DNA of 64,000 nucleotides from Actinomadura spongiicola. Its GTDB lineage: Bacteria; Actinomycetota; Actinomycetes; Streptosporangiales; Streptosporangiaceae. The notes beneath the pieces were generated by a model. That model had not been told where the DNA came from. It worked only from the letters and a program-made list of their open reading frames with translations, and ran no database searches. The DNA lies in the NCBI RefSeq assembly GCF_003432485.1, contig NZ_QVNQ01000007.1, positions 124,001-188,000 of the forward strand. The letters run 5' to 3'. Below, one piece after another: positions 22,615 through 31,944 of this stretch. Each line of letters starts with the position of its first letter. Within the stretch, counting starts at the first letter, position 1. Made by a program: the position numbers and the translations under genes.

Positions 22615-23529
22615 TTACGCCCTGACCTTCCGGCGCCGCCGCTGCTGCGTGAGAAGCAGCCGGGCCCGGGGGTCGACGAACGCGCGCAGGCTGCCGCCCG
22701 CCAGGTTCAGCAGGAACACGAAGACCGCGATGGACAGGCCGGGGAACAGCACCATCGTCGGATGCTCCTGGAGATAGGTGCGCCCGTCCGCGACCATGTT
22801 CCCCCAGGTGGCCGTGGGCGGTGAGATGCCGAGCCCGAGAAAGCTCAGCGTCCCGTCGATCAGCATCGTTCCCGCCGACAGCAGGACGCACTGGACGACG
22901 GCGAGCGGCAGCGTGTTCGGCAGGACGTGCACCGCCAGCGTCTTCCAGGGCCCCATCCCGGACACCCGCGCCGCCTTCACGTACGTGCGGGTGGCCAGGC
23001 TCAGCGTGCGGCTGCGGATGATGCGCGCCGTGTACGGCGTGAAGATGATCGTCACGGCGAGCAGCTCGCTGAGCATGCCCGGTCCGATGACGACTGCGAA
23101 CACGATCGCCAGGATGATGGACGGGAACGCCATCCACGCGTCCACGATCCGCATGATCACCGAGCCGACGCGGACGAAGTAGCCCGCCACCAGCCCGATG
23201 AACGTGCCGAGACTCGCCGCGCACAGCGTGATCAGCAGGGTCATGCCGATCGACACCCGTCCCGCGGTCGCCCACCGCGCGAACAGGTCCCGGCCGAACT
23301 TGTCGGTGCCCATGGGATGGTCCAGGGACGGTGACAGCAGCCGCCGCGCCGGATCCGTGGCGTTGGGGTCGGTCAGCAGCAGCGGCAGTACCAGGACCAG
23401 GACGGTGATCGACACGAGCAGGGTTCCGGCGACGACGAGCGTCTTGTTGTGCCGGGCGAAGGACGCGACCGGCGCGAGGGGGCGCCGCCGTGGCGGCGCC
23501 CCGGCCTTCTTGACGAGGGTCGCCGTCAC
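22615..23529 (-). CDS. ABC transporter permease, DppC/OppC type
   Basis: 304 aa with a long cytoplasmic N-terminus, about six TM segments and the OppC pattern HPMGTDKFGRDLFAR. The EAA loop is VKAARVSGMGPWKTLAVHVLPN. GTG 23529 overlaps the DppB-like stop by 4 nt (GTGA). With the upstream permease and lipoprotein it forms the membrane part of a peptide/nickel-class importer. Only 19 nt separate its stop from the convergent bioB stop. Confidence 0.92.
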   Translation of the reverse strand: MTATLVKKAGAPPRRRPLAPVASFARHNKTLVVAGTLLVSITVLVLVLPLLLTDPNATDPARRLLSPSLDHPMGTDKFGRDLFARWATAGRVSIGMTLLITLCAASLGTFIGLVAGYFVRVGSVIMRIVDAWMAFPSIILAIVFAVVIGPGMLSELLAVTIIFTPYTARIIRSRTLSLATRTYVKAARVSGMGPWKTLAVHVLPNTLPLAVVQCVLLSAGTMLIDGTLSFLGLGISPPTATWGNMVADGRTYLQEHPTMVLFPGLSIAVFVFLLNLAGGSLRAFVDPRARLLLTQQRRRRKVRA

Positions 23530-24470
23530 GCGACACGCACCTTCGGGTTGACCAGCGAATAGGTGAGGTCCACCAGCAGGTTGACCGCGACGAACAGGAA
23601 CGCGATGAACATGACCACCCCCTGGATGAGCGGGAAGTCGCGGGCGTACACGGCGCCGAGCAGCGTCGTGCCGAGCCCGGGGATGACGAAGATGCTCTCG
23701 ATGACGACCACCCCGCCGATCAGCGAGGCGAAGTTGAGCCCCACCGTGGTCAGCACCGGCAGCATCGCGTTGGGCAGCACGTGTCGGATGGCGATCCGCC
23801 GCTCGGTGACCCCCTTCGCCCGCGCGGTGCGCAGGTACGGCTGGCTCAGCTCACCGAGCACGCCCTCCTCCATCGTGATGGTGAAGAACGCCGTCTGGCC
23901 GATGACGAGCACCGCCACCGGGAGGACGAGTTGCGGGACGGCCGCGACCGGGTCGGCGAAGAACGGCGTGTAACCGCTGGTCGGGAACCAGCCGAGGTTC
24001 AGCGCGAACACGTACACCACCAGCAGCGCCAGCCAGAACTCCGGCAGGGCGAGGCCGAACTGGGTCGCCCGGTTCACGAACCGGGCGACCCAGTTGTGCG
24101 GCGACACCGCGGCCCAGCTGACGATCAGCACGGTCAGCACGAAGCTGATCGCGGTGCTCGTCACGGCCAGCGTCAGTGTCGGCGCGATATGGTCCCCGAT
24201 CACCTGGAGCACCGGTTGCTGGTAGTGGATCGATGTGCCGAAGTCACCGGTGACGACGTTGCCCAGCCAGTTCAGATACTGCTCGTACTTCGGTCCCGTG
24301 AGCCCGAGGTCCGCCCGCAGGCGGTCGAGTTGTTCCGGCGAGGCCTTGGTGCCGAGCAGCACCTGGGCCGGGTCGCCGGGGATCGACCGCAGCAGGAAGA
24401 ACAGGGTCGTGCCGACGACGAACAGCACCAGTACCAGGTCACGCAGTCGACGCAGGATGACGAGGACCAT
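23526..24470 (-). CDS. ABC transporter permease, DppB/OppB type
   Basis: 314 aa, about six TM helices; RSIPGDPAQVLLGTKASPEQL at the N-terminus and the EAA loop YLRTARAKGVTERRIAIRHVLPN identify the OppB/DppB family. It starts 6 nt after the solute-binding protein gene and overlaps the next permease by 4 nt, so the three leftward genes are one transcript. The ATPase is encoded divergently. Confidence 0.92.
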   Translation of the reverse strand: MVLVILRRLRDLVLVLFVVGTTLFFLLRSIPGDPAQVLLGTKASPEQLDRLRADLGLTGPKYEQYLNWLGNVVTGDFGTSIHYQQPVLQVIGDHIAPTLTLAVTSTAISFVLTVLIVSWAAVSPHNWVARFVNRATQFGLALPEFWLALLVVYVFALNLGWFPTSGYTPFFADPVAAVPQLVLPVAVLVIGQTAFFTITMEEGVLGELSQPYLRTARAKGVTERRIAIRHVLPNAMLPVLTTVGLNFASLIGGVVVIESIFVIPGLGTTLLGAVYARDFPLIQGVVMFIAFLFVAVNLLVDLTYSLVNPKVRVA

Positions 24471-24476
24471 GGCCGC

Positions 24477-26120
24477 CTACTTCTTGATCCACACGTCGGC
24501 GAACTCCATGCCCCAGCCGTCGTAGCCACCGACGTTCGGCCGGTGCGCGACATAGTTCTTCGCCATGTAGAGGGTGATGGTCGGCAGGTTCTGGCTGGTG
24601 AACCCCTGGATGGCGTCCACCGCCTTCTTGGCCTCCTCCGGTGTCTTGGCCCGGTCGTAGGCCTCCAGCAGCGGCGCCAGCTTGTCGCGCGGGTAGCCGG
24701 AGTTGTCGAGGCCGTTGACGTTGTCGGTGTACGAGGGGACCGGCGGGTTGCCGTCGTCCATCAGGGCGAGGACGTCCCAGCTGTTGGGCTTGTTGTTCTT
24801 GCGGCCCATCAGCGTGGCGAAGTCGTAGCTCTCGATGCTCGACTTGATGCCGATCTTCTTCAGCTGGTTCTGGATGACGAGCAGCGCGTCCTTGAACTGC
24901 GGGAACTCATCGGTCGTGATCATGCGGATGGTCTGGTCGGGACGGAGTCCGGCGGCGGCGAACATCTGCTTGGCCTGCTCGGGGTCGTTCTGCTCCCACT
25001 TGGCCTTGCCCGCGTCGGAGTACAGGTTCTTGTTGGTCAGCGTGGCGAAGGCGCCGTTGCTGGGCTGGGTCAGCTCCGGCACGCCCTGCGCGGCCATGAT
25101 CGCCTTCTTGTCGATGAGCATGTTCATCGCGTCCCGGGCCTGCGGCTTGGAGAAGATCGACCCGGAGTTGTGGTTGAGCGCCACGTACTGGACGTTGGCG
25201 GCCGCCTCGACCTTGATCTTGAGCTGGGCGTCGCTCTTGATCTGGTCGTATTGGTCGTGCGAGGGCTCGGCGACGTCCCACAGGCCGGTCTTCAGGCCGT
25301 TCAGCACGGCGTCCTCGTCCGCGACGATCTTGTAGGTGATCGTGTCGAGGAAGGCGCGCTTGGCGCCCGCGTACCCGCTGGACGGGCCCTTCGGCGGCTT
25401 GTAGTTCGTGTTGCGTTCGAGGACGATCTGCTGCCCGCGCGTCCAGGACTTGACCTTGTAGGGGCCGGTGCCGACGATGCGGTCGTTGGGGATGCCCGTC
25501 GGACCGGACGCGGCGATGTCGGCGGCCTTGTGGATCTCCGACCCCGCGCTCGCCGCCATCAGCGCGATGAGGTTGAACGGCCGTTTGAGGCTGACCTCGA
25601 CGGTCGCGTCGTCCTTCGCGGTGACGTCCTTGAGGACCGGCTTGAGCGATCCGGCGTAGCTGCCGTTCTCGACCCAGTACTTCAGCGAGGCGACCACGTC
25701 GGCGGCCTTCAGCGGCGTCCCGTCGGAGAACGTGACGCCCTGACGCAGGGTGAAGGTGAACGCGAGCCCGTCGTCGCTTTTCTGGTACGACTCGGCCAGC
25801 ACGGGTTGCGGCTGGTAGTTCTTGTCGATGGTGACGAGCTGTTCGAACACCTCGTGGCTGATGTAGCTGACGCCCGCGTTGGTGTTCTTGACCGCGTCCA
25901 GCGAACCGGGGTCCTGGGCGATGCGCACCGTGAGGTTGCCGCCCTTGACCGGCGGCCCGTCGGCACCGTCGTTCGTTCCCGTCGCCTGTGAGTTGCAGGC
26001 CGACGCCAGTCCGGCTGCGACCAGGACGGCCGCCGTGGCGGCCAGGATGCGGCGAGGAAGTTGGCGCTTCCGGTGCCGTCGTGAGGGGAGCTGTTGGTTG
26101 AGGGGGGTGTCTCTGATCAT
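24477..26120 (-). CDS. ABC transporter solute-binding lipoprotein (SBP_bac_5, DppA-like)
   Basis: 547 aa. Arg-rich N-terminus, hydrophobic core and lipobox LASAC predict lipid anchoring. The family pattern GGNLTVRIAQDPGSLDAVKN begins the mature protein, followed by TFTLRQGVTFSDGTPLKAADV and GTGPYKVKSW, typical of cluster C peptide/opine/nickel binding proteins. ATG 26120 has GAGGAG upstream and is the only start that places the lipobox near residue 40. It begins the leftward permease operon; the specificity is unknown, but the hydrolases on the other side suggest amide- or peptide-like ligands. Confidence 0.9.
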   Translation of the reverse strand: MIRDTPLNQQLPSRRHRKRQLPRRILAATAAVLVAAGLASACNSQATGTNDGADGPPVKGGNLTVRIAQDPGSLDAVKNTNAGVSYISHEVFEQLVTIDKNYQPQPVLAESYQKSDDGLAFTFTLRQGVTFSDGTPLKAADVVASLKYWVENGSYAGSLKPVLKDVTAKDDATVEVSLKRPFNLIALMAASAGSEIHKAADIAASGPTGIPNDRIVGTGPYKVKSWTRGQQIVLERNTNYKPPKGPSSGYAGAKRAFLDTITYKIVADEDAVLNGLKTGLWDVAEPSHDQYDQIKSDAQLKIKVEAAANVQYVALNHNSGSIFSKPQARDAMNMLIDKKAIMAAQGVPELTQPSNGAFATLTNKNLYSDAGKAKWEQNDPEQAKQMFAAAGLRPDQTIRMITTDEFPQFKDALLVIQNQLKKIGIKSSIESYDFATLMGRKNNKPNSWDVLALMDDGNPPVPSYTDNVNGLDNSGYPRDKLAPLLEAYDRAKTPEEAKKAVDAIQGFTSQNLPTITLYMAKNYVAHRPNVGGYDGWGMEFADVWIKK

Positions 26121-26184
26121 GGGTGGGCTCCTCACCCCAAGTCCGGCCTCGTGGCGGTAAAAGGTAATCGCGGTCACGCCCCCG

Positions 26185-26215
26185 CAGTAGGCGTCAGCTT
26201 CCGTGATTCTGTCAC
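26185..26215. promoter_or_regulatory. Candidate operator in the divergent transporter promoter region
   Basis: CAGTAG-GC-GTCAG (26185-26197) followed by the palindrome GTGA-TTCTG-TCAC (26203-26215). Both elements recur at 29303-29334, upstream of the dimethylformamidase-like gene. The region 26121-26376 is otherwise non-coding. Confidence 0.4.
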
Positions 26216-26376
26216 TGATGAGAACTTTCGCCTGTCCAGTAAATCCTCGTCCGATTCGCCCCTTGTCGGCGCGGTAGGGGTTGGCGCAGACTTGCCCGTA
26301 CTCGGAGTTTTGGCTGCTCATGGCGCGCGCCCGCCGGAAGGTGCGCGGTGCCGGTCGGGCGGGAGGGATGGCACAC

Positions 26377-28311
26377 ATGTCGTTGCTCGAGATCGATGAT
26401 TTCTGTGTCGGAGTGGACACGGGGGACGGCAGTGTGGAGCTGGTGCGCGAACTTTCGCTGAGCCTGGAACGCGGCGAAACCCTGTGCATCGTCGGCGAGT
26501 CCGGCAGCGGCAAGACGGTCACCGCTCTGTCGGTGATCCGGCTCTTGGAATTCGTCACCCCGACCCGGACGAGCGGTGCGGTCCGGCTGGAGGACGTCGA
26601 TCTGACGGCGCTGACCGCCGAGCAGATGCGCGCCATCCGGGGCCGGCGTATCGGCATGGTGTTCCAGGAGGCGATGGACAGCCTCAACCCGGCGAAGCGG
26701 ATCGGCGCGCAGCTCGTCGAGGCGTACCGCCCCGCGGGCGGCCCGGTGGGCACCTCCGCCCGCGACCCGCGCCGGCGTGAACTCCGCGACAAGGCCGAGG
26801 CCCGCGCGCAGGAGCTGCTCGGCGAGGTCGGATTCCCCGATCCGGCGGGGATCATGAACCGCTACCCGCACCAGCTGTCCGGCGGGATGCAGCAGCGGGT
26901 GATGATCGCGATGGCCCTGATGTCCGGGCCCGACCTGCTGCTGGCCGACGAGCCCACGACGGCGCTGGACGCGACCACGCAGAAGGAGATCCTGCGGCTG
27001 TTCCGCGACGTGCAGCGCGCGCACCAGATGGCCTGCGTGTTCATCACCCACGACATGGGCGTCGCGGCGGAGATCGCCGACCGGATCGCCGTCCTGTACG
27101 CGGGCCGGCTCGTCGAGATCGGCCCGGCCGGGCAGGTGCTCGGCGCGCCGCGGCACCGCTACACCCGCGCGCTGGTGGAGTGCGTTCCGCAGGCGCGGGT
27201 GCGCCGCACCGAGAACCTGCCGTCGATCACCGGCTCGGTGCCGGGGCCCGCCGAGACGCTGCCCGGCTGCCGGTTCGCGCCGCGCTGCTCGCACTCAGTG
27301 GACCGCTGTGTCAGCGCCGAACCCGTCCTGAGCCCGCTGGACGAGCCGGACGGCGGCGAGGTCGCCTGCTGGAACCCCGGCGACGGCCCGGTGATCGCGT
27401 TGGACGCCCCCGTCACGGACGCCCCCGTCACGGAGTCCTCGACCACGGACGCCCCGCCGACGGAGGCCGCCGGGCCCGTCCTGGTGGTCGAGGACGTGCG
27501 CAAGACGTTCACCACCCGCGGCGGCCGCGGCGGTCTGCTCGGGCTGCGCCGCCGCGAGGAGGTGGCTGCCGTCGACGGGGTGAGCCTGGAGATCCGGCCG
27601 GGCGAGTTCTTCGGCCTGGTCGGCGAGTCGGGCAGCGGCAAGACGACACTGGGCCAGCTCGTCACCGCCCTGGACGACCCGACCGGCGGTCAGATCACCG
27701 TCGCCGGATGGCGGCACGACCCGAAGGGCGTGGACGGCGGCACCCGGGACTTCCGCCGCACCGTGCAACTGATCTTCCAGGACCCGCAGAACTCCCTCGA
27801 CCCCAGGCACACCGTGGAACGGATCATCGCCGAGCCGCTGCGCGAGCTGACCGGCCTGCGCGGTGAGCCGCTGCGCCGCCGGGTGGCCGAACTGCTGGAG
27901 GAGGTCGGGCTGCCCTCGTCGATCAAGGACCGGATTCCCGCCCAGATCTCCGGCGGCCAGTGCCAGCGGGTCGCGATCGCCCGCGCCATCGCGCCCGAGC
28001 CGCGCCTCATCGTGGCGGACGAGCCGACCTCCGCACTCGACGTGTCCGTCCAGGGTCAGGTCATCAACCTGCTCCTGGAGTTGCGCCGCGAACGCGACCT
28101 CGCCTACCTGTTCATCTCCCACAACCTGAGCCTCGTCCTGTCGGTCGCGGACCGGGTCGGGGTGATGAAGGACGGCCGCCTCATCGAGGTCGGCACCGCG
28201 GAGGAGATCGCCTCCCGTCCCCGGCACGAGTACACGAAGCGGCTGCTGGCCGCGAGTCCGGACCTGGCGCCACGACGGGACCGGGCCACGCCGGACGCCG
28301 CACGGTCCTGA
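26377..28311 (+). CDS. Fused ABC ATPase (DppD-DppF)
   Basis: 644 aa with two complete ATPase domains. Domain 1: Walker A GESGSGKT, signature LSGGMQQR, Walker B LLLADEPTTALD, and the DppD-type C-terminal motif PGCRFAPRCSH with its Cys residues. A 30-residue Ala/Pro/Thr/Val linker containing a duplicated 15-bp unit joins domain 2: GESGSGKT, ISGGQCQR, IVADEPTSALD. It should energise the permease pair encoded divergently. ATG 26377 is chosen because GGGAGGG lies 9 nt upstream; ATG 26368 would overlap that site. Confidence 0.92.
   Translation: MSLLEIDDFCVGVDTGDGSVELVRELSLSLERGETLCIVGESGSGKTVTALSVIRLLEFVTPTRTSGAVRLEDVDLTALTAEQMRAIRGRRIGMVFQEAMDSLNPAKRIGAQLVEAYRPAGGPVGTSARDPRRRELRDKAEARAQELLGEVGFPDPAGIMNRYPHQLSGGMQQRVMIAMALMSGPDLLLADEPTTALDATTQKEILRLFRDVQRAHQMACVFITHDMGVAAEIADRIAVLYAGRLVEIGPAGQVLGAPRHRYTRALVECVPQARVRRTENLPSITGSVPGPAETLPGCRFAPRCSHSVDRCVSAEPVLSPLDEPDGGEVACWNPGDGPVIALDAPVTDAPVTESSTTDAPPTEAAGPVLVVEDVRKTFTTRGGRGGLLGLRRREEVAAVDGVSLEIRPGEFFGLVGESGSGKTTLGQLVTALDDPTGGQITVAGWRHDPKGVDGGTRDFRRTVQLIFQDPQNSLDPRHTVERIIAEPLRELTGLRGEPLRRRVAELLEEVGLPSSIKDRIPAQISGGQCQRVAIARAIAPEPRLIVADEPTSALDVSVQGQVINLLLELRRERDLAYLFISHNLSLVLSVADRVGVMKDGRLIEVGTAEEIASRPRHEYTKRLLAASPDLAPRRDRATPDAARS
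27403..27432 (+). repeat. 15-bp tandem duplication in the ATPase linker
   Basis: GACGCCCCCGTCACG occurs twice in direct succession (27403-27417 and 27418-27432), encoding DAPVTDAPVT in the interdomain linker. Its length is a multiple of three, so the frame is kept. Confidence 0.85.
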
Positions 28312-28328
28312 CACGGAGGTGACGGAGG

Positions 28329-29306
28329 ATGCGTGAGCGAAGGCCCCTGCCGACGCACAAGTTCGACGACCCGCTGATCGCGTCCGGGCCGCCCGGCTTC
28401 GCGATCGCCTCGTTCGGCGACCTGGCGCCGTGGTCGTACGCGTCGTTCCCGCACCGGCACGAGTTCTACGAGCTCGTGTGCGTGACACGCGGATCCGGCA
28501 CCCATGTCATCGACTTCGTGCCCTACGAGGTGGCCCCGGTGACGCTGTACTTCGTCGCCCCCGGCCAGGTGCAGTTCTGGGAACGGCGGTCCCCGCTCGA
28601 AGGGTTCATCATCGTCTTCCTGGAGGAGTTCCTGGCCGCCCAGTACGGCGACCGGGTGTCTCCGCGCCGGTTCCTCGCGCTCGACCCGCTGGAGGTCGGG
28701 CACGCGCTGCGGCTCGAACCCGACCAGGTCGACCCGACCCTGGGGCTGTTCGCCTCGATGGACCGCGAGTACCGGCGCGCCGCGGGCGCCGACGTGTCGG
28801 TGCTCCAGGCGTACCTGCACATCCTGCTGGTCGAGATGCGACGGGCGCACAAGGAGGCCGGGGTCGGCACCGTCGAGGACCGCCGCACCGCGCTGGCCCG
28901 CAGGTTCCTGCGCCTGGTCAGCGACGAGATCATGCAGGAGCAGACCGTCGGCGGGTACGCCGCGCGCATCGGCATCACCCCGAAGTACCTCGCGGACGTG
29001 GTGAAACGCTCGACCGGCAGGACCCCCGCCGAGATCATCCGCGCGGCGCTGACCGTCGAGGCCAAACGGCTGCTCGCCCACACCGATCTGAGCATCGCGC
29101 AGATCTCCAAGCGGCTGTCGTTCGACAACCCGTCCTACTTCGGCCGGTTCTTCAAACGCGAGGTCGGCACGAGCCCGGGGCAGTTCCGGCGCCAGGCCGC
29201 GGCCACCGCGGGCGGGGCGGTCCTGGCGTCCGCGCAGGCCATGTCGGCCATGCCGCCCATGTCAACGGTGTCGGTCAACGGCGCAGGTGTCACCTCGGTT
29301 CCGTGA
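28329..29306 (+). CDS. AraC family transcriptional regulator
   Basis: 325 aa. N-terminal cupin-like sensing domain (FPHRHEFYELVCVTRGSGTHVID) and two C-terminal helix-turn-helix motifs (TVGGYAARIGITPKYLADVVK and SIAQISKRLSFDNPSYFGRFFKR-type), plus a 35-residue Ala/Ser/Met tail. It lies 17 nt after the fused ATPase and directly before the dimethylformamidase-like gene, so it is the obvious candidate regulator of the island and may sense its substrate. ATG 28329 has GGAGGT 8 nt upstream. Confidence 0.9.
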   Translation: MRERRPLPTHKFDDPLIASGPPGFAIASFGDLAPWSYASFPHRHEFYELVCVTRGSGTHVIDFVPYEVAPVTLYFVAPGQVQFWERRSPLEGFIIVFLEEFLAAQYGDRVSPRRFLALDPLEVGHALRLEPDQVDPTLGLFASMDREYRRAAGADVSVLQAYLHILLVEMRRAHKEAGVGTVEDRRTALARRFLRLVSDEIMQEQTVGGYAARIGITPKYLADVVKRSTGRTPAEIIRAALTVEAKRLLAHTDLSIAQISKRLSFDNPSYFGRFFKREVGTSPGQFRRQAAATAGGAVLASAQAMSAMPPMSTVSVNGAGVTSVP

Positions 29307-29364
29307 CACAGTCACCGACCCCAGTAGCTGTCAGGCCCACGACGCGCCCGCTTAGCGTTGCCAC
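29303..29364 (+). promoter_or_regulatory. Operator-like elements and possible leaderless promoter
   Basis: GTGA-CACAG-TCAC (29303-29315, overlapping the regulator's stop codon) and CAGTAG-CT-GTCAG (29322-29334) repeat the two elements seen at 26185-26215. TAGCGT at 29353-29358 fits a -10 and ends 6 nt before the ATG at 29365, which has no Shine-Dalgarno sequence, so a leaderless start is possible. Confidence 0.4.
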
Positions 29365-31944
29365 ATGGAATCGACTGTTCCGGCCGTCGAGGCCCGGTTC
29401 GCCGAGCGCCGCGCGGCACGGCTCCGCTCACTGATCACCGACGACCTGGTCACCGCGTGGGTGCGGGACCCCGATACCGGCAACCGCGAGCCGATGTCCT
29501 GGATCCTGCGGTTCCTGGACCGGCGGCCGCCGAGCGAACGGACCACCGTGTACGAGGCGGTCCCCGGCGCCGAATACCGGCTGGTGCACCCTCCGGCGCG
29601 GCGCGGGGCGCCGTTCCGGGTCGCCGACCGGCGCCGCTTCACGGATCTGGACGCGGCGCGCGAGGCGCGGCTGCGCCGCGAGCTGCACGAGGTGTTCGGC
29701 TGGGGCGAGGCGCCCGCCGACGCGGTGGACGGCCCCGACCTGCCGCCGACCGAACAGGTCCTGCTCGGCTACCCCGACCGGATCAGCGTCGCCCCCGGCG
29801 AGGACATCACGTTCATGGTCAGCGCGGAGGGCGTCGAGGAGTACACCACCGAGCTGGTCCGGCTGCGGCACGTCGACGACGACCCCGAAGGTCCGGGTGT
29901 CCGTGTCGACGCCGTGCCCGGGGCATGGCGCGGACGGCACCGGGGACGCGCGCAGGCCATCCGGCCCGGCGCGCACATCGTCGTCACGGACCCCGGCGGC
30001 GTCACCGGGGGCGCCGCCGGTTTCACCATCGCCGCCGCCGTCCAGCCCACGATCGTCACCGGCGCGCGACAGGCGATCGTGGCCCGCTGGGGCGACGGCC
30101 CGCGCGGCTACGCCCTCGGCCTGGACGAGGAGGGACGCCTCGCGCTGTGGCTCGGCGACGGCACCGCGGAGGAGGCGGCCCGTCTCGACGACCCGCTCGA
30201 CCCGCACCTGTGGTGGGGCGTCGGCGCGAGCCACGACCCGGCGACCCGGCAGGTGACCCTTGTCGCCCGCCCGCTCGTCACCAGCGTCAACAGCCGGTTG
30301 AGCCCGATCGTCGTGGACGACAGGCCGCGGGTCGCGCGGCACCGGATCGACCTGGAGATGGCCCCGGCGACGCGCGGCGAGCTGCTGTTCGGCGCCCTCA
30401 CCCCCGGCGAAGGCCACTACAACGGCAAGATCGAGAGCCCCGGCCTGTGGCCGTACCCGCTCACCCGGGAGGCGCTGGTCACCGCGGTGGACGAGCACGA
30501 GGCCCCGCTGCGCTGGTGGTTCGGCCCGCCGGAGGGCGGCGGCAACGCCGCCTCCCTCACCGTGCCGTGCCTCGGCCACCCCGGCCTGGACGGACGCCTC
30601 GTCAACCTGCCGGTGCGCGGCGTGACCGGACGGCACTTCACCGGACGGATCGAGCACTACGCCGTCGACCCGCGCGGCTACGGCGCCGTCCACTTCCACG
30701 ACGACGCCGTCACCGACGCGGACTGGGCGCCGTCCCACGAGCTGACCGTGCCCGAGGACCTGCACAGCGGCGTGTACGCGCTGAAGGTCACGGCCGCCGA
30801 CGGCTCCTGTGAACGCTCCGTGCCGTTCTTCGTCCGGCCACCCCGGGGGCGGGCCACCGGGGACCTCGCGTTGCTGCTGCCCACCGCCACCTACCTGGCG
30901 TACTCGAACGAACGCGGCCTCGGGTACGTGCCGCTCGTCCCGCCGGGCACGGCGTTCCTCGAACACCGCTACGACCTCGGCCTCTCCATGTACGCCAGCC
31001 ACACCGACGGCAGCGGCGTCTGCTACGCGTCCTGGCGGCGGCCGATCCTCACGCTGGCGCCGGGCTTCGACATCCACCTGTCGCCGTTCACCCTGGCCAA
31101 CGACCTGTACGTGCTCGACTGGCTCACCGAGCAGGGCTACTCCTTCGACGTCATCACCGACCACGACCTGCACGCCGAGGGGGTCGAGCTGCTGCGCCGC
31201 TACCGGGGCGTGCTCACCGGCGCGCACCCGGAGTACGCGTCCGAGCAGATGCTGGAGGCGCTCGAACAGTACGCGGACGGCGGCGGCAACATCGGCTACC
31301 TCGGCGGCAACGGCTACTACTGGATCGTGTCGTTCCACCCGGAACTCCCGCACGTCATGGAACTGCGGCGCGGCGAGGGCGGCACCCGGAGCTGGCAGGC
31401 CCGCCCGGGCGAGTACCACCACGCCACCACCGGCGAACGCGGCGGCCTGTGGGTGAACCGCAACCGCGCCCCGCAGAAGCTGTTCGGGGTCGGTTTCAGC
31501 GCCCAGGGCGGCGTGCCGTCCGGGCACTACCGCCTCGGCCCGGACCTCGACGACGAGACGGCCAAGCGGCTGGTCGACGGGGTCCCCGACGTGTTCGGCG
31601 ACACCGGCCTGGACGGCGGCGGCGCGGCCGGCGGCGAGATCGACCGGTACGAGCCGTCCCTCGGCAGCCCCCCGAACGCGCTGGTGATCGCCACGTCCGA
31701 GGGGATCGGCGACGGCTACCAGTTCGCCGTCGAGGAACTGGGCGGCACCAATCCCGGGCAGGGCGCCACCGAACACCCCGGCGTCCGGTCGGACATCGTG
31801 TACTTCCGCACCCGCGGAGGCGGCTCGGTCTTCTCCGCCGGTTCCATCGCCTACAGCGGCGGGCTGTCCGTGAACGGCTACGACAACGGCGTCTCCCGAC
31901 TCACCCGAAACGTCATCGAGCATTGGTTGGCCGCCCATGACTGA
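29365..31944 (+). CDS. N,N-dimethylformamidase-like amidohydrolase with fused small and large subunit regions
   Basis: 859 aa. The C-terminal half has the dimethylformamidase large-subunit pattern: LLLPTATYLAYSNERG, a Tyr at Y543 (SMYASHTDGSG), and H621-P-E623 (TGAHPEYAS), which fit the Tyr/Tyr/Glu/His mononuclear iron site of the Paracoccus enzyme as I remember it. A LamG-like beta-sandwich region lies at about residues 230-390. Residues about 30-112 (TGNREPMSWILRFL to AREARLRRELHEVFG) resemble the separate small subunit, so the two chains appear fused. It should hydrolyse a small or N-substituted amide; the substrate is not known. Its stop overlaps the next gene by 8 nt. Confidence 0.8.
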   Translation: MESTVPAVEARFAERRAARLRSLITDDLVTAWVRDPDTGNREPMSWILRFLDRRPPSERTTVYEAVPGAEYRLVHPPARRGAPFRVADRRRFTDLDAAREARLRRELHEVFGWGEAPADAVDGPDLPPTEQVLLGYPDRISVAPGEDITFMVSAEGVEEYTTELVRLRHVDDDPEGPGVRVDAVPGAWRGRHRGRAQAIRPGAHIVVTDPGGVTGGAAGFTIAAAVQPTIVTGARQAIVARWGDGPRGYALGLDEEGRLALWLGDGTAEEAARLDDPLDPHLWWGVGASHDPATRQVTLVARPLVTSVNSRLSPIVVDDRPRVARHRIDLEMAPATRGELLFGALTPGEGHYNGKIESPGLWPYPLTREALVTAVDEHEAPLRWWFGPPEGGGNAASLTVPCLGHPGLDGRLVNLPVRGVTGRHFTGRIEHYAVDPRGYGAVHFHDDAVTDADWAPSHELTVPEDLHSGVYALKVTAADGSCERSVPFFVRPPRGRATGDLALLLPTATYLAYSNERGLGYVPLVPPGTAFLEHRYDLGLSMYASHTDGSGVCYASWRRPILTLAPGFDIHLSPFTLANDLYVLDWLTEQGYSFDVITDHDLHAEGVELLRRYRGVLTGAHPEYASEQMLEALEQYADGGGNIGYLGGNGYYWIVSFHPELPHVMELRRGEGGTRSWQARPGEYHHATTGERGGLWVNRNRAPQKLFGVGFSAQGGVPSGHYRLGPDLDDETAKRLVDGVPDVFGDTGLDGGGAAGGEIDRYEPSLGSPPNALVIATSEGIGDGYQFAVEELGGTNPGQGATEHPGVRSDIVYFRTRGGGSVFSAGSIAYSGGLSVNGYDNGVSRLTRNVIEHWLAAHD

